From contig NZ_MDGK01000024.1 of NCBI RefSeq assembly GCF_001870465.1, positions 62,001-126,000 of the forward strand: 64,000 bases of DNA. Reading direction: 5' to 3'. Each line of letters opens with the position of its first letter. Within the stretch, counting starts at the first letter, position 1. Below, one piece after another: positions 20,111-29,281 of this stretch. This DNA is from Pseudomonas extremorientalis (GTDB lineage Bacteria; Pseudomonadota; Gammaproteobacteria; Pseudomonadales; Pseudomonadaceae). The notes under the pieces are model-generated. The model did not search any database, had not been told where the DNA came from, and was given only the letters and a program-made list of their open reading frames with translations. The translations under genes were made by a program, and so were the position numbers.

Positions 20111-20157
20111 ACAAAAAAACCGGGACGGTTCCTTTAGGAATCGTCCCGGTTTTTTTA
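20111..20157. terminator. Bidirectional rho-independent terminator
   Basis: AAAAAAACCGGGACGATTCC-like arms: ACCGGGACGGTTCC and GGAATCGTCCCGGT around TTTA, flanked by A-run and T-run, so it works on both strands for sstT and the convergent DUF1993 gene. Confidence 0.9.
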
Positions 20158-20164
20158 TGCGTGC

Positions 20165-20674
20165 TTAGAAAGCGCCCATGTAATCGCGCTTGCCCACTTC
20201 CACGCCGTTATGGCGCACCAGCGCGTAAGCGGTGGTGACGTGGAAGAAGAACTGCGGCAGGCCGTAGGTCAGCAGGTAGGACTGGCCGCTGAAGCGTTTC
20301 TCTTTCGGCGTGCCAGGGCGAGTGACGATCTCGATGCCTTCATTGCCGTCGATCTGCTCCGGGGTGATGGTGTCGACAAAGGCCAAAACCTTGGCGATCA
20401 GCGCTTGCAGGTCGGCGAAGGTCACTTCGCTGTCTTCGTACTTAGGCACTTCGATCTCGGCCAGGCGCGCGGAAACCCCCTTGGCGAAGTCGACGGCGAT
20501 CTGCACCTGGCGCACCAGTTGGAACATGTCCGGAAACAGGCGCGCTTGCAGCAAGGCGTTCGGTTCGATGTTCTTGGCGCTGGCGTGGGCTTCGGCCTTG
20601 GTCAACACACCGCTCAGGGCGGTGAGCATTTGCTTGAAGACCGGGATGGAGGCGGCGTACAGGGAAATAGTCAT
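20165..20674 (-). CDS. DUF1993 family protein
   Basis: A 169-residue helical protein (MTISLYAASIPVFKQMLTAL at the start; GQSYLLTYGLPQFFFHVTTA near the end). DUF1993 proteins are predicted to have a DinB-like four-helix fold, but they lack a proven activity. It is monocistronic, ending at the terminator shared with sstT. The His in FFFHVTTAYALVRHNG could be part of a metal site; this is inference. Confidence 0.82.
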   Translation of the reverse strand: MTISLYAASIPVFKQMLTALSGVLTKAEAHASAKNIEPNALLQARLFPDMFQLVRQVQIAVDFAKGVSARLAEIEVPKYEDSEVTFADLQALIAKVLAFVDTITPEQIDGNEGIEIVTRPGTPKEKRFSGQSYLLTYGLPQFFFHVTTAYALVRHNGVEVGKRDYMGAF

Positions 20675-20790
20675 GGCAGTCTCATGGTTATGGCACGGTT
20701 TGAACCAGCGGCGATTATAGACATGCCGGGCGCTTGTCTTTTAATTTTTCAGGATTACGCTAAGGACCTCCACTGCATAGGGAACGCGCG

Positions 20791-21444
20791 ATGACCGCCG
20801 AGCACGACACCGACACCCCTGAGCCGCGCCTGAACAGCACGGAAATCCGCATCCTGGGCTGCCTCATCGAAAAACAGGCGACCAACCCGGAAACCTACCC
20901 CTTGACCCTCAACGCCCTGGTGCTGGCCTGCAACCAGAAGACCAGCCGCGAGCCGGTCATGAACCTGAGCCCGGGCCAGGTCGGCCAGAGCCTGCGCGCA
21001 CTCGAAGGCCAGGGTTTCACCCGCCTGGTGATGGGCAGCCGCGCCGACCGCTGGGAACACCGCGTGGACAAGGCGCTGGAACTGGTGCCGGCCCAGGTGA
21101 TCCTGACCGGGCTGCTGTTTCTACGCGGGCCGCAGACTGTCAATGAGTTGCTGACCCGCAGCGGGCGCATGCACGATTTCGAAGATGCCGAGCAGGTCGT
21201 GCACCAGCTGGAACGCCTGATTGCGCGGGGGCTGGCGTTGCTGGTGCCGCGCCAGGCCGGCCAGCGCGAAGATCGTTATACCCATGCATTGGGCGATCCG
21301 CAGGATATCGAGGCGATTATCGCGGCGCGAGGCAATTCGATGGAGCGCGGGGGTGTCAGTGGCGTGTCTGTCGAACGCATCGAAGAACTCGAAGCGCGCA
21401 TTGCACTGTTGGAAGAACGGCTGGCCAAATTGGAACCGCTGTAA
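20791..21444 (+). CDS. YceH-like protein (DUF480)
   Basis: A 217-residue protein with two winged-helix-like repeats typical of Yce[26 protein letters not shown] at about 11-35 and [19 protein letters not shown] at about 111-129. A coiled coil closes the protein ([21 protein letters not shown]). The role is unknown, though the fold suggests nucleic-acid binding. The start is an ATG preceded by GGGAACGCGCG. It is followed by a family B REP pair. Confidence 0.88.
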   Translation: MTAEHDTDTPEPRLNSTEIRILGCLIEKQATNPETYPLTLNALVLACNQKTSREPVMNLSPGQVGQSLRALEGQGFTRLVMGSRADRWEHRVDKALELVPAQVILTGLLFLRGPQTVNELLTRSGRMHDFEDAEQVVHQLERLIARGLALLVPRQAGQREDRYTHALGDPQDIEAIIAARGNSMERGGVSGVSVERIEELEARIALLEERLAKLEPL

Positions 21445-21454
21445 CGCGGAAAAA

Positions 21455-21546
21455 ATGTGGGAGGGGGCTTGCCCCCGATGACGGTGTGCCAGTCAATAAT
21501 TTCATTGTTGAGCTACCGCTATCGGGGGCAAGCCCCCTCCCACATA
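21455..21546. repeat. Paired inverted REP elements (family B)
   Basis: TGTGGGAGGGGGCTTGCCCC at the left and its complement GGGGCAAGCCCCCTCCCACA at the right, with about 45 unique bases between. It lies between the converging yceH and AroE-like genes and may end both transcripts. Confidence 0.88.
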
Positions 21547-21562
21547 TGATATTCAGGGTTCT

Positions 21563-22381
21563 TCAGGTTCGGGCGAACGCCACGGCTTTGGCGAACTGCT
21601 CCGGCGTCGGTCGCACCCCGGTATAGAGCACAAACTGCTCAAGCGCCTGGATCGCAATCACTTCGAGCCCGGTAATCACGCGTTTACCCTTGGCACGTCC
21701 ACGCACGATCAACGGCGTTTCAGCGGGGATCGCCACCACGTCGAAGATCGTCTCGGCAACATCCACCGCTTCGGCATCGAAGGCCAACGCATCTGCCTCA
21801 GGCCCTCCCGCCATGCCGATGGGCGTCACGTTGATCAGCATCTGTGGGCGCAGGTCGCCCAGTTCGGCCAGCCATTCATACCCCAGGTTCTGCGCCAGCG
21901 CCCGGCCCGCTGGCTCGTTGCGCGCCACGATCACGCCCTTGGCGTAGCCGCCATCGCGCAAGGCACTGGCCACAGCCTTGGCCATGCCGCCGCTGCCACG
22001 CAGGGCAAAGGTCGATTCCTTTGGCACCGCGTGCTTCTTGAGTAACTGCTCGATTGCGATGTAGTCGGTGTTGTAGGCCTTGAGGTGCCCATCGGTGTTG
22101 ACGATGGTGTTCAGGGAGTCGATGGCTTGAACCGAATCGTCGAGCTCGTCCACCAAGGCAATGGCGGCTTCCTTGAACGGCATGGAAACCCCGCAACCGC
22201 GTACCCCCAGCGCCCGGATACCACCGATCGCGCCGGGCAAATCCCGGCTGCTGAAGGCTTTATAGTAGAAGTTCAGGCCCAGCTGTTCGTACAGATGGTT
22301 ATGAAAACGCAGGCCGAAATTCCCGGGGCGCGCCGACAGCGACATGCACAGTTGGGTGTCCTTGTTGGGGTGCATCTGCAT
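21563..22381 (-). CDS. Shikimate 5-dehydrogenase-like oxidoreductase
   Basis: A 272-residue AroE/YdiB-superfamily enzyme. The catalytic Lys70 is in GVSMPFKEAA and Asp106 in AYNTDYIA; the NADP-binding loop is GSGGMAKA. The amino end (LCMSLSARPGNFGLRFHNHL) departs from the SxS-P pattern of true AroE. It is therefore probably a paralog acting on quinate, shikimate or another cyclic acid instead of the core aromatic pathway enzyme. It stands alone. Confidence 0.83.
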   Translation of the reverse strand: MQMHPNKDTQLCMSLSARPGNFGLRFHNHLYEQLGLNFYYKAFSSRDLPGAIGGIRALGVRGCGVSMPFKEAAIALVDELDDSVQAIDSLNTIVNTDGHLKAYNTDYIAIEQLLKKHAVPKESTFALRGSGGMAKAVASALRDGGYAKGVIVARNEPAGRALAQNLGYEWLAELGDLRPQMLINVTPIGMAGGPEADALAFDAEAVDVAETIFDVVAIPAETPLIVRGRAKGKRVITGLEVIAIQALEQFVLYTGVRPTPEQFAKAVAFART

Positions 22382-22543
22382 GGGTAACTCCTTTGAGTAA
22401 GCAAATCGGTACAGACCTTACACAACCTTTACCTAGCGGCTGTGCTGTTTTTCAGAAATACGTTGTCTTAAAAGTATCCCCGCGACATTACTTGAGTCTA
22501 TTGATTGCAGACCACAAGCGCTGGGGCTAACCGAGGAATGACC

Positions 22544-22912
22544 ATGATTCGTACAATCCCCAAGATCGCCTTGCTGGTTGGCGCACTCGCGATGGCAGGC
22601 CAAGCCTCCGCCCACGGTGGTGGTTGGGGTGGCCCGGCTGTATTGGGTGCTTTAGTCGGCGCTGCAGTCGTGGGCTCCGTGGTTGCCAGCCAGCCGCGTG
22701 AGGTCTATGTGCAGCAGCCGGTGTATGTGCAACCGCAGCCGGTATATGCCGCTCCGCCGCCGGTTTATTACGCACCGCCACCGCCGGTGTATGTGCAGCA
22801 ACAGGTTTACTACCGCCCGGCGCCGGTCTATTACGGCCCACCGCGTGGCTATTACGGGCCACCCCGCGGCTACTACGGCCCTCCCCACGGTTACTACGGT
22901 CGCGGCTGGTAA
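22544..22912 (+). CDS. Secreted Gly/Pro/Tyr-rich protein with GYYGPP repeats
   Basis: A 122-residue protein: signal peptide MIRTIPKIALLVGALAMAGQASA, then a short Gly/Ala hydrophobic stretch (GALVGAAVVGSVVAS) that may span or insert in a membrane. The rest is low-complexity: repeats of VYVQQ/VYYAPPP and then three GYYGPP units ending GYYGRGW. It resembles small glycine-zipper-like stress proteins of Pseudomonas. The ATG at 22544 is 7 bases after GAGG, whereas the ATG at 22538 is too close. A terminator follows. Confidence 0.78.
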   Translation: MIRTIPKIALLVGALAMAGQASAHGGGWGGPAVLGALVGAAVVGSVVASQPREVYVQQPVYVQPQPVYAAPPPVYYAPPPPVYVQQQVYYRPAPVYYGPPRGYYGPPRGYYGPPHGYYGRGW

Positions 22913-22929
22913 CCGCACCGTCTGAAACA

Positions 22930-22959
22930 GGCCTCGCGTGATCGCGGGGCCTTTTTTTG
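22930..22959 (+). terminator. Rho-independent terminator
   Basis: GGCCTCGCG and CGCGGGGCC (one G-T pair) around TGAT, followed by seven T, just after the GYYGPP protein gene. Confidence 0.85.
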
Positions 22960-23137
22960 CCTGGAAAGTCCGGATTCAGGGCGTCAAGGTCGCTCTGAGG
23001 ACAATGCCCGGCGCGCAATCGCACATCATCAACACCAATGTCTACTTGCCCGAACAGGCCTTGCGCTGTCATGTTTGTGTCACGAAACACTTCCACTATC
23101 GAGACTGTCCACCCAATAACAACAAGGACGACTGACC

Positions 23138-23332
23138 ATGCCCACGCAAAACCCGCACCGCGCCGCCGGCCTCTGTACATCCAGCAAGGTCTACAGCGCC
23201 CTCACGGAACTCAAGCACCTGGAAGGCCACCGCAGCGCCAAGTTCCTCGCGTTGCTCGCGGAAAACCTGGTGCGCAAGGGGCTGCTCAGTGAGCAGGAAG
23301 TGGTGAACATGCTCGATCAGGTCGTGGACTGA
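23138..23332 (+). CDS. Small conserved hypothetical protein (64 aa)
   Basis: A 64-residue soluble protein (MPTQNPHRAAGLCTSSKVYS at the start). The second half forms two amphipathic helices (KFLALLAENLVRKGLL and EQEVVNMLDQVV), a pattern seen in small protein-binding or regulatory proteins. ACAAGGACGACTGACC lies before the ATG, giving a ribosome site 9 bases away. No signal peptide. Function unknown. Confidence 0.62.
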   Translation: MPTQNPHRAAGLCTSSKVYSALTELKHLEGHRSAKFLALLAENLVRKGLLSEQEVVNMLDQVVD

Positions 23333-23423
23333 CGCCTCGCGTCGATGTCGACTATCGAGACGGGTGATTTTTCCTGCGCCAGCCCGCCCCGTAAAGTGAC
23401 CCCCATAGCGATTGGAGGTCTTT

Positions 23424-23606
23424 ATGCCCACTGTACAAATCATGTCCGTCATCGGCAGCGCCGTCCCCGCCCCGCTTCGCAAGTCGGGTCTTCTCGCCTG
23501 CTGGTACCTGGTACGCGATGGTGAAGCCATCAGCGGCCCACTGACATCCCTGTCGGATGCCGAAAAACAACTGCAACACGTATCGAACTTCAGGCTCCAC
23601 GCCTGA
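23424..23606 (+). CDS. Small hypothetical protein (60 aa)
   Basis: A 60-residue protein. A strong GGAGG lies 5 bases before the ATG at 23424, which is the main support. The middle (GLLACWYLVRDGEAISGPLTSLSDAEKQL) looks like a compact beta-plus-helix fold; the DGEAISGPLTSLSDAE pattern resembles small domains that display a substrate or membrane-bound partner, but I cannot name it. It converges with the AI-2E-family gene with 2 bases between stops. Confidence 0.6.
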   Translation: MPTVQIMSVIGSAVPAPLRKSGLLACWYLVRDGEAISGPLTSLSDAEKQLQHVSNFRLHA

Positions 23607-23608
23607 GG

Positions 23609-24676
23609 TCAGGGCAATGGCAGTTTGACTCGCGGCTTGCTCTCCACAAACAACGCCCAGCTGGACATGAACAGCGCCGCCACCAGCGGCCCGATCACAA
23701 AACCATTGAGGCCAAACACCGACAGACCGCCCAGGGTCGAGATCAGGATCAGGTAGTCCGGCATCTTGGTGTCCTTGCCCACCAGGATCGGGCGCAGCAC
23801 ATTGTCCACCAAGCCAATCACAAACACGCCGAACAGCCCCAGCACCACGCCCTGCCAGATCGCACCGCTCAGCAGGAAGTAAACGGCCACCGGCCCCCAC
23901 ACAATCCCGGCGCCCACGGCCGGCAGCAACGACAGAAACGCCATCAGCACCGCCCAGAGCAACGCACTGGGAATGTCCAGGAACCAGAAGATCAGCCCGC
24001 CCAGCGCACCCTGGGTTACCGCCACCAGCACATTGCCCTTGACCGTGGCGCGCACCACCCGGTTGAACTTGAGCTGCAACCGCCGCTTCTGCGGCTCGGC
24101 CAGCGGCACCGCCGTACGCACCTTGCGCACCAGCTCCGGGCCGTCGCGCAGCAGGAAGAACAGCAAGTACAGCATGATGAAAAAGCTCACCAGGAAATCA
24201 AACGTGCCCTGGCCGAAGCTGAACGCCTGGGTCGCAAAGAACTGGCTGCCCTGCATCGCGCTCTTGACGATCTTCTCGCGCAAACCCTCCAGGTTGCCCA
24301 TGCCGAAACGGTCCAACAGGTGCTGGAAATACGGCGGCAGCACGTTCTTGAATTGCTCGATGTACCCCGCCACATCCAGCTTGCCGCTCTCGACATTCTT
24401 GTAGAGCGTCGCGCCCTCTTGCACCAGCAAGGCACTGGTGATGATCACCGGCAGGATCGCGATGACCAGGCAGGCGCTCAAGGTCGCCAGGGAAGTGAAA
24501 TTGCGGTTCCAGCCAAAGCGCTGCTGCAGGCGGCGCTGCATCGGGGCAAAGATGATGCCGAGGATCACCGCCCAGAACACGGCGCCGTAGAACGGCAGCA
24601 ATATCCAGATAAACGCGACGGTCACCAGGCCCAGCAACAACAGCAGGGTCTTGAATTGCAGGTTGGTTTGATTCAT
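23609..24676 (-). CDS. AI-2E family transporter (PerM-like)
   Basis: A 355-residue membrane protein of the AI-2E/TqsA/PerM superfamily, with about seven or eight segments and a large central soluble part (about 60-150). Family features are LLLGLVTVAFIWILLPFYGAVFWAV near the start and VGAGIVWGPVAVYFLLSG and GLVDNVLRPILVGK in the second half. Some members export autoinducer-2 and others sodium; nothing here decides. The start follows GACCGGACATGAATC. Confidence 0.87.
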   Translation of the reverse strand: MNQTNLQFKTLLLLLGLVTVAFIWILLPFYGAVFWAVILGIIFAPMQRRLQQRFGWNRNFTSLATLSACLVIAILPVIITSALLVQEGATLYKNVESGKLDVAGYIEQFKNVLPPYFQHLLDRFGMGNLEGLREKIVKSAMQGSQFFATQAFSFGQGTFDFLVSFFIMLYLLFFLLRDGPELVRKVRTAVPLAEPQKRRLQLKFNRVVRATVKGNVLVAVTQGALGGLIFWFLDIPSALLWAVLMAFLSLLPAVGAGIVWGPVAVYFLLSGAIWQGVVLGLFGVFVIGLVDNVLRPILVGKDTKMPDYLILISTLGGLSVFGLNGFVIGPLVAALFMSSWALFVESKPRVKLPLP

Positions 24677-24779
24677 GTCCGGTCCATGTCAGAAAAGCAC
24701 AGGGCCGGTATAGGCCCTGTTGCTTAGTCCGCAGCGATTCCTGGGAGTGCCGTTGGTTATCGAACAAGCGTAGACCCTA

Positions 24780-25985
24780 TCACTGCGTGGCCTTGGCCTC
24801 ATTCAACAACGTCTGGATCATCTGCTCCTGGGCCTCGTACCGGCCTTCACCAAAATGCGTGTCGCGCACCTGCCCGTTGGCATCGATCAGGTAATGGGCG
24901 GGCCAGTACTGGTTATCGAAGCGGCGCCAGATCGCGTAGTTGTTGTCGATCGCCACCGGGTACGTAATACCCAACTTGCGCACCTGCTCCTTGACGTTGC
25001 CGATGATGCGCTCGTAGCCGTATTCCGGAGTGTGCACGCCGATCACCACCAGGCCGTCCTGCGCGTACTTTTTCGCCCAGGCCTTCACGTACGGCAGGGT
25101 GTGCTGGCAGTTGATGCAGTCGTAGGTCCAGAAATCCACCAGCACCACCTTGCCTTTCAAGGATTCGCGAGTCAGTTCAGGTGAATTGAGCCACTCGACC
25201 GCGCCGCCCAGCGACGGCATGGCACCCCGTGCATTGTCCTGCGGGTCGGCCTTGACCTTGCTCACCACGTAATCCACCACCTTGGGCACGTTTTCCAGCA
25301 GCCCTTTTTCCAGGCTGCTGACGCCTTCGGACGAAGTGCCGGCGAGCAGGGTCTTGTCAGCACCGGTAGAAATCACCACGGCCGCGGCCAGTACCGCCAC
25401 CCCTGCCCCACGGCGCAGCCAACCGGTCAGCGGAATGGAGGCCTTGAGTCGATTGACCAGGCCGCGCCCGGCAACGATCAGGGTGCCCAGGGACAGCGCA
25501 CTACCCAGCCCGTAGGCCAGCAGCAACAGACTGGTCTGCGCATTGGCGCCTTGCAGCATCGCACCGGTCAGGATCACACCCAGGATCGGCCCGGCGCACG
25601 GTGCCCATAGCAGGCCTGTGGCGACACCGATCATGAGCGACTTGAGCGGACCGGACAGCGCACGGCTGTCAGGATCGATACGGTTGCCCAACAACACGAA
25701 CGGCCGCGCCAGCCAGCCACCGACCCGCGCCGAGATCAGCGACAGCGCAAACAGCCCCATCACGATCAGCGCCACATGACGGCCGGTGTTATTGGCCTGT
25801 ATCACCCACTCCGAGCTGACCACCGCCAGGCTGGAAACCAGCGCGAAGGTCAGCACCATGCCGCCGAGGGTCAACAGGATCGAACGACGACTGCGGTCGA
25901 CACCGGCGAACAGAAACGGCACCACTGGCAGGATGCAAGGGCTGAGGACGGTCAGGATGCCGCCCAGGAATGCGACGAAGAGCAT
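24780..25985 (-). CDS. Cytochrome c biogenesis/thiol-disulfide protein: CcdA domain fused to TlpA-like redoxin
   Basis: A 401-residue fusion. Residues 1-215 are a CcdA/DsbD-type membrane domain with its two reactive cysteines in LSPCILPVVPF (Cys17) and WAPCAGPILG. After a linker, residues about 265-401 are a TlpA/DipZ-like thioredoxin fold with CINC at 290-293. It carries electrons across the inner membrane to a periplasmic partner. The ATG at 25985 has AGG 8 bases upstream; a GTG at 25994 is in frame but sits in that site. The layout is like mycobacterial DipZ. Confidence 0.88.
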   Translation of the reverse strand: MLFVAFLGGILTVLSPCILPVVPFLFAGVDRSRRSILLTLGGMVLTFALVSSLAVVSSEWVIQANNTGRHVALIVMGLFALSLISARVGGWLARPFVLLGNRIDPDSRALSGPLKSLMIGVATGLLWAPCAGPILGVILTGAMLQGANAQTSLLLLAYGLGSALSLGTLIVAGRGLVNRLKASIPLTGWLRRGAGVAVLAAAVVISTGADKTLLAGTSSEGVSSLEKGLLENVPKVVDYVVSKVKADPQDNARGAMPSLGGAVEWLNSPELTRESLKGKVVLVDFWTYDCINCQHTLPYVKAWAKKYAQDGLVVIGVHTPEYGYERIIGNVKEQVRKLGITYPVAIDNNYAIWRRFDNQYWPAHYLIDANGQVRDTHFGEGRYEAQEQMIQTLLNEAKATQ

Positions 25986-26186
25986 GGTGATCACCTTATG
26001 GATACGGGAAGCCCATTAAGACCGGATGAGGTATCGCGCCTGTGTCGGAAAACCGTGCGGATAAATCGATACGTATCCACAGCCCCCGTCGATACACAGC
26101 GATACAAAAATGCGCAAAGCACGATCTGGATCAATGAACCGCCCTCGCCGCTCGGCTACCTTCGCGACCTTTTGCGACCCGTGCCC

Positions 26187-27500
26187 ATGCCTCCCATCCT
26201 CGCCCCCGAACTGCTCGCCCCTGCCGGCACCTTGAAAAACATGCGCTACGCCTTCGCCTATGGCGCCGATGCGGTGTATGCCGGCCAACCGCGCTACAGC
26301 CTGCGGGTACGCAACAACGAGTTCGACCACGCCAACCTGGCCCTCGGCATCCAGGAAGCCCATGCCCTGGGCAAGCGTTTCTACGTGGTGGTGAACATTG
26401 CGCCGCACAACGCCAAGTTGAAGACCTTCCTCAAGGACCTCGCCCCGGTGATCGCCATGGGTCCGGATGCGCTGATCATGTCTGATCCCGGGCTGATCAT
26501 GCTGGTGCGCCGGCACTTCCCGCAGATGCCCATCCACCTGTCGGTGCAGGCCAATACGGTGAACTGGGCCAGCGTCGAGTTCTGGCAGCAGCAAGGGATC
26601 TGCCGGGTGATCCTGTCGCGGGAGTTGTCCCTGGAAGAAATCGATGAAATCCGCCAACAGGTGCCGGCCATGGAGCTGGAAGTGTTTGTGCACGGCGCCC
26701 TGTGCATGGCCTATTCCGGGCGCTGCCTGCTCTCGGGCTACATGAACAAGCGTGATGCCAACCAGGGCACCTGCACCAATGCGTGTCGCTGGAAATACCA
26801 GGCGACCCCGGCGGTGGAAAACGCCACCGGCGATATCGTCCAGCACTGCGAGCCGACCCTGGGCATTGGCGCACCGACCGACCAGGTGTTTCTGTTGCAG
26901 GAAGCCAACCGCCCCGATGAACAGATGCCGGCCTTCGAAGACGAACACGGCACCTACATCATGAACGCCAAGGACCTGCGCGCGGTGCAGCACGTGGAAC
27001 GCCTGACCCACATGGGCGTGCACTCGCTGAAGATCGAGGGCCGCACCAAGTCGCACTTCTATTGCGCGCGCACCACCCAGGTGTATCGCCAGGCCATCGA
27101 CGATGCGGTGGCCGGTCGTGTCTTCGACCGCAGCCTGATGATCAACCTCGAATCCCTGGCCCAGCGCGGCTACACCGAAGGGTTCCTGCGCCGGCATGTG
27201 CACGATGAGTACCAGAACTACCAGAACGGCAGCTCGGTGTCGGAGCGCCAGCAGTTCGTCGGCGAACTGACCGGCGAGCGCCGGGGCGAACTGGCCGAGA
27301 TCAAGGTGAAGAACCGCTTCGCCGTGGGCAATCACCTGGAATTGATGACCCCCGCCGGCAACTTCCACTTCGACCTGGCCACCCTGCACAACGCCAAGGG
27401 CGACGCCATCGAGGTCGCGCCGGGAGATGGGCACACGGTGTATCTGCCACTCCCGGCGGCGATGGACCTGCGCTTCGGCTTGCTGATGCGCGACCTCTAG
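26187..27500 (+). CDS. trhP: tRNA hydroxylation protein TrhP (peptidase U32 family)
   Basis: A 437-residue U32-family protein. TrhP (YegQ) hydroxylates the wobble uridine of tRNAs using prephenate as source; despite its name the family is not peptidase-like here. Hallmarks are ELLAPAGTLKNMRYAFAYGADAVYAG at the start, the VFVHGALCMAYSGRCLLSGY motif and the CTNACRW cysteines that bind a cluster. SLKIEGRTKSHFY completes the core. I start at 26187 (MPPILAPELLAPAG), since upstream in-frame bases overlap the divergent redoxin gene. Confidence 0.88.
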   Translation: MPPILAPELLAPAGTLKNMRYAFAYGADAVYAGQPRYSLRVRNNEFDHANLALGIQEAHALGKRFYVVVNIAPHNAKLKTFLKDLAPVIAMGPDALIMSDPGLIMLVRRHFPQMPIHLSVQANTVNWASVEFWQQQGICRVILSRELSLEEIDEIRQQVPAMELEVFVHGALCMAYSGRCLLSGYMNKRDANQGTCTNACRWKYQATPAVENATGDIVQHCEPTLGIGAPTDQVFLLQEANRPDEQMPAFEDEHGTYIMNAKDLRAVQHVERLTHMGVHSLKIEGRTKSHFYCARTTQVYRQAIDDAVAGRVFDRSLMINLESLAQRGYTEGFLRRHVHDEYQNYQNGSSVSERQQFVGELTGERRGELAEIKVKNRFAVGNHLELMTPAGNFHFDLATLHNAKGDAIEVAPGDGHTVYLPLPAAMDLRFGLLMRDL

Positions 27501-27525
27501 CGCATCGCCGCCCAGCCCCTCAGCG

Positions 27526-29205
27526 CTAGATCCTGAACTGGCCGACCAGCTGCCCCAGGCGCTGGCCCAGGTCCGCGAGGCTGCGGGAGGTCTGGGCGCC
27601 CAGCTGGGTCTCGTCGGCCACGCTGTCCACCGCCACGGCAATCTGATGCACGCTGCGGTTGATCTCTTCGGCGACGGCAGTCTGCTCTTCGGCGGCGCTG
27701 GCGATCTGGGCGTTCATCGAATTGATGGTGCCGATCAACTGCGCCATGGTGTCCAGGGACGCGCCGGCTTGGTTGGCCTGGGCCGAGGTGCCGTCGCCAG
27801 CGTCGCTGGAGCGGCGCATGGCGTCCACCGCGGCTTCGGTGCCTTTTTGCAGGCGGTCGATCATGCCCTGGATTTCCTGGGTGCTGGTCTGGGTACGGCT
27901 GGCCAGGGCGCGCACTTCGTCGGCGACCACCGCAAACCCACGGCCGGCCTCCCCGGCCCGTGCGGCTTCAATTGCGGCGTTGAGCGCGAGCAGGTTGGTC
28001 TGTTCGGCGATGGAGCGGATCACGCTGAGCACACTGACGATGGAGGCCACGTCCTGCTGCAGGCTGTCGAGGGACACGCCGCTGCTGCGGATGTCGTTCA
28101 CCAGCGCATGGATCTGCGCGATGCTGCCGTCCACCACGCGCTTGGCGGCCTGGCCTTCGGCGTCGGTCTGCTGGGCCGCGACCGACGCGCCCTGGGCACT
28201 GCGCGCCACTTCCTGGGCGGCCGAGGACATCTGGTTGATCGCCGTGGCAACCTGGTCGGTCTCATGGCGCTGGCGCTCCATGGCCTGTTCGGAGCGCTGG
28301 GCCTGCTCGGACACCTGGCTGACCAGGCCGGTGAGTTGGCCTGTCATCTCGGTGATCTGGCGCACCAGGCCGTGGATCTTGTCGACAAACCGGTTGAACG
28401 CGCCCGCAAGATCGCCCAGCTCGTCCTGGCTGGTGATGGCCAGGCGGCGGGTCAGGTCGCCTTCACCGGCCGCGATATCGTCGAGGTTGGCTTTCATCAG
28501 GTGCAGCGGACGCAGGATGGTATTGGCCAGCAGCATGCCCACGGCGGCGATCACCAGCAGCACCACCACGGCCACGCCGAGGATGCTCAGCAGCACGCCT
28601 TCCATGCGTTTCTCGACCTTGGCCTCGACCACCGCGACCCGGGCTTCGATGCCGTCCAGGTTCACCGAGGTACCGATGACCATGTCCCACTTGGGCAGGT
28701 ATTCGGTGTAGCCCATCTTGGGCACCAGTTCGGTCTGGCCCGGTTGGGTCGAGCTGTATTGCAGGTAATGGGTGCCGTCCTTGCCGACCTTGACCAGGTC
28801 GCGGTTGACGTACACCCCGTTGGGGTCGCGGTTGTCCTTGAAGCTCTTGCCCACGCCGTCGGGGCTGTTGCCCTTGAACAGGCGGATGGTCTCGGAGTCA
28901 TAGCCGAAGAAGTAGCCGTCCTTGCCGTAACTGGTGTTGGACAGCAGCTTGACCACCTCGGCGCGCGCCGCGTTATCACCGGGGGCTGCCGCGTCGTAGA
29001 GCGGCTTGATGGTGGTCATGGCCACTTCGACGTAGCTTTGCAGGGTGGCCTTGGCGTCGTTGAGCAGGCGCTGGCGGGTCTCTTGCACCTCATTGCGCGC
29101 CTGACCCTGCAGGATCCACACGGTGGTCAGGCTGATGACCACGGCAAACAACAGCACCGGCACTACGGCGAGGGACAGGACTTTGGCCTTGAGGCTCAGA
29201 CGCAT
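27526..29205 (-). CDS. ctpM: Methyl-accepting chemotaxis protein with single Cache domain (CtpM-like)
   Basis: A 559-residue chemoreceptor. TM1 is about 10-30, a periplasmic sCache_2-like sensor about 35-185 ([42 protein letters not shown]), TM2 about 195-220, then HAMP and the signalling hairpin ([20 protein letters not shown]). Length, domain type and neighbours match P. aeruginosa PA2652 (CtpM), a malate sensor. It is followed upstream on the same strand by a carrier gene, so transporter and receptor may share a ligand. Confidence 0.87.
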   Translation of the reverse strand: MRLSLKAKVLSLAVVPVLLFAVVISLTTVWILQGQARNEVQETRQRLLNDAKATLQSYVEVAMTTIKPLYDAAAPGDNAARAEVVKLLSNTSYGKDGYFFGYDSETIRLFKGNSPDGVGKSFKDNRDPNGVYVNRDLVKVGKDGTHYLQYSSTQPGQTELVPKMGYTEYLPKWDMVIGTSVNLDGIEARVAVVEAKVEKRMEGVLLSILGVAVVVLLVIAAVGMLLANTILRPLHLMKANLDDIAAGEGDLTRRLAITSQDELGDLAGAFNRFVDKIHGLVRQITEMTGQLTGLVSQVSEQAQRSEQAMERQRHETDQVATAINQMSSAAQEVARSAQGASVAAQQTDAEGQAAKRVVDGSIAQIHALVNDIRSSGVSLDSLQQDVASIVSVLSVIRSIAEQTNLLALNAAIEAARAGEAGRGFAVVADEVRALASRTQTSTQEIQGMIDRLQKGTEAAVDAMRRSSDAGDGTSAQANQAGASLDTMAQLIGTINSMNAQIASAAEEQTAVAEEINRSVHQIAVAVDSVADETQLGAQTSRSLADLGQRLGQLVGQFRI

Positions 29206-29281
29206 GGGTTTTCTCTCTTATTAGTGGCGACTTGAGAGGTTAACGGCCGCGTAGGATGTTTCTGTAGTAAGCCCGCTGCGG

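Noticed and set aside
25776..26186. Upstream extension of trhP into the redoxin gene
   Set aside because: It overlaps the divergent CcdA fusion, and the U32 family starts at MPPILAPELLAPAG.
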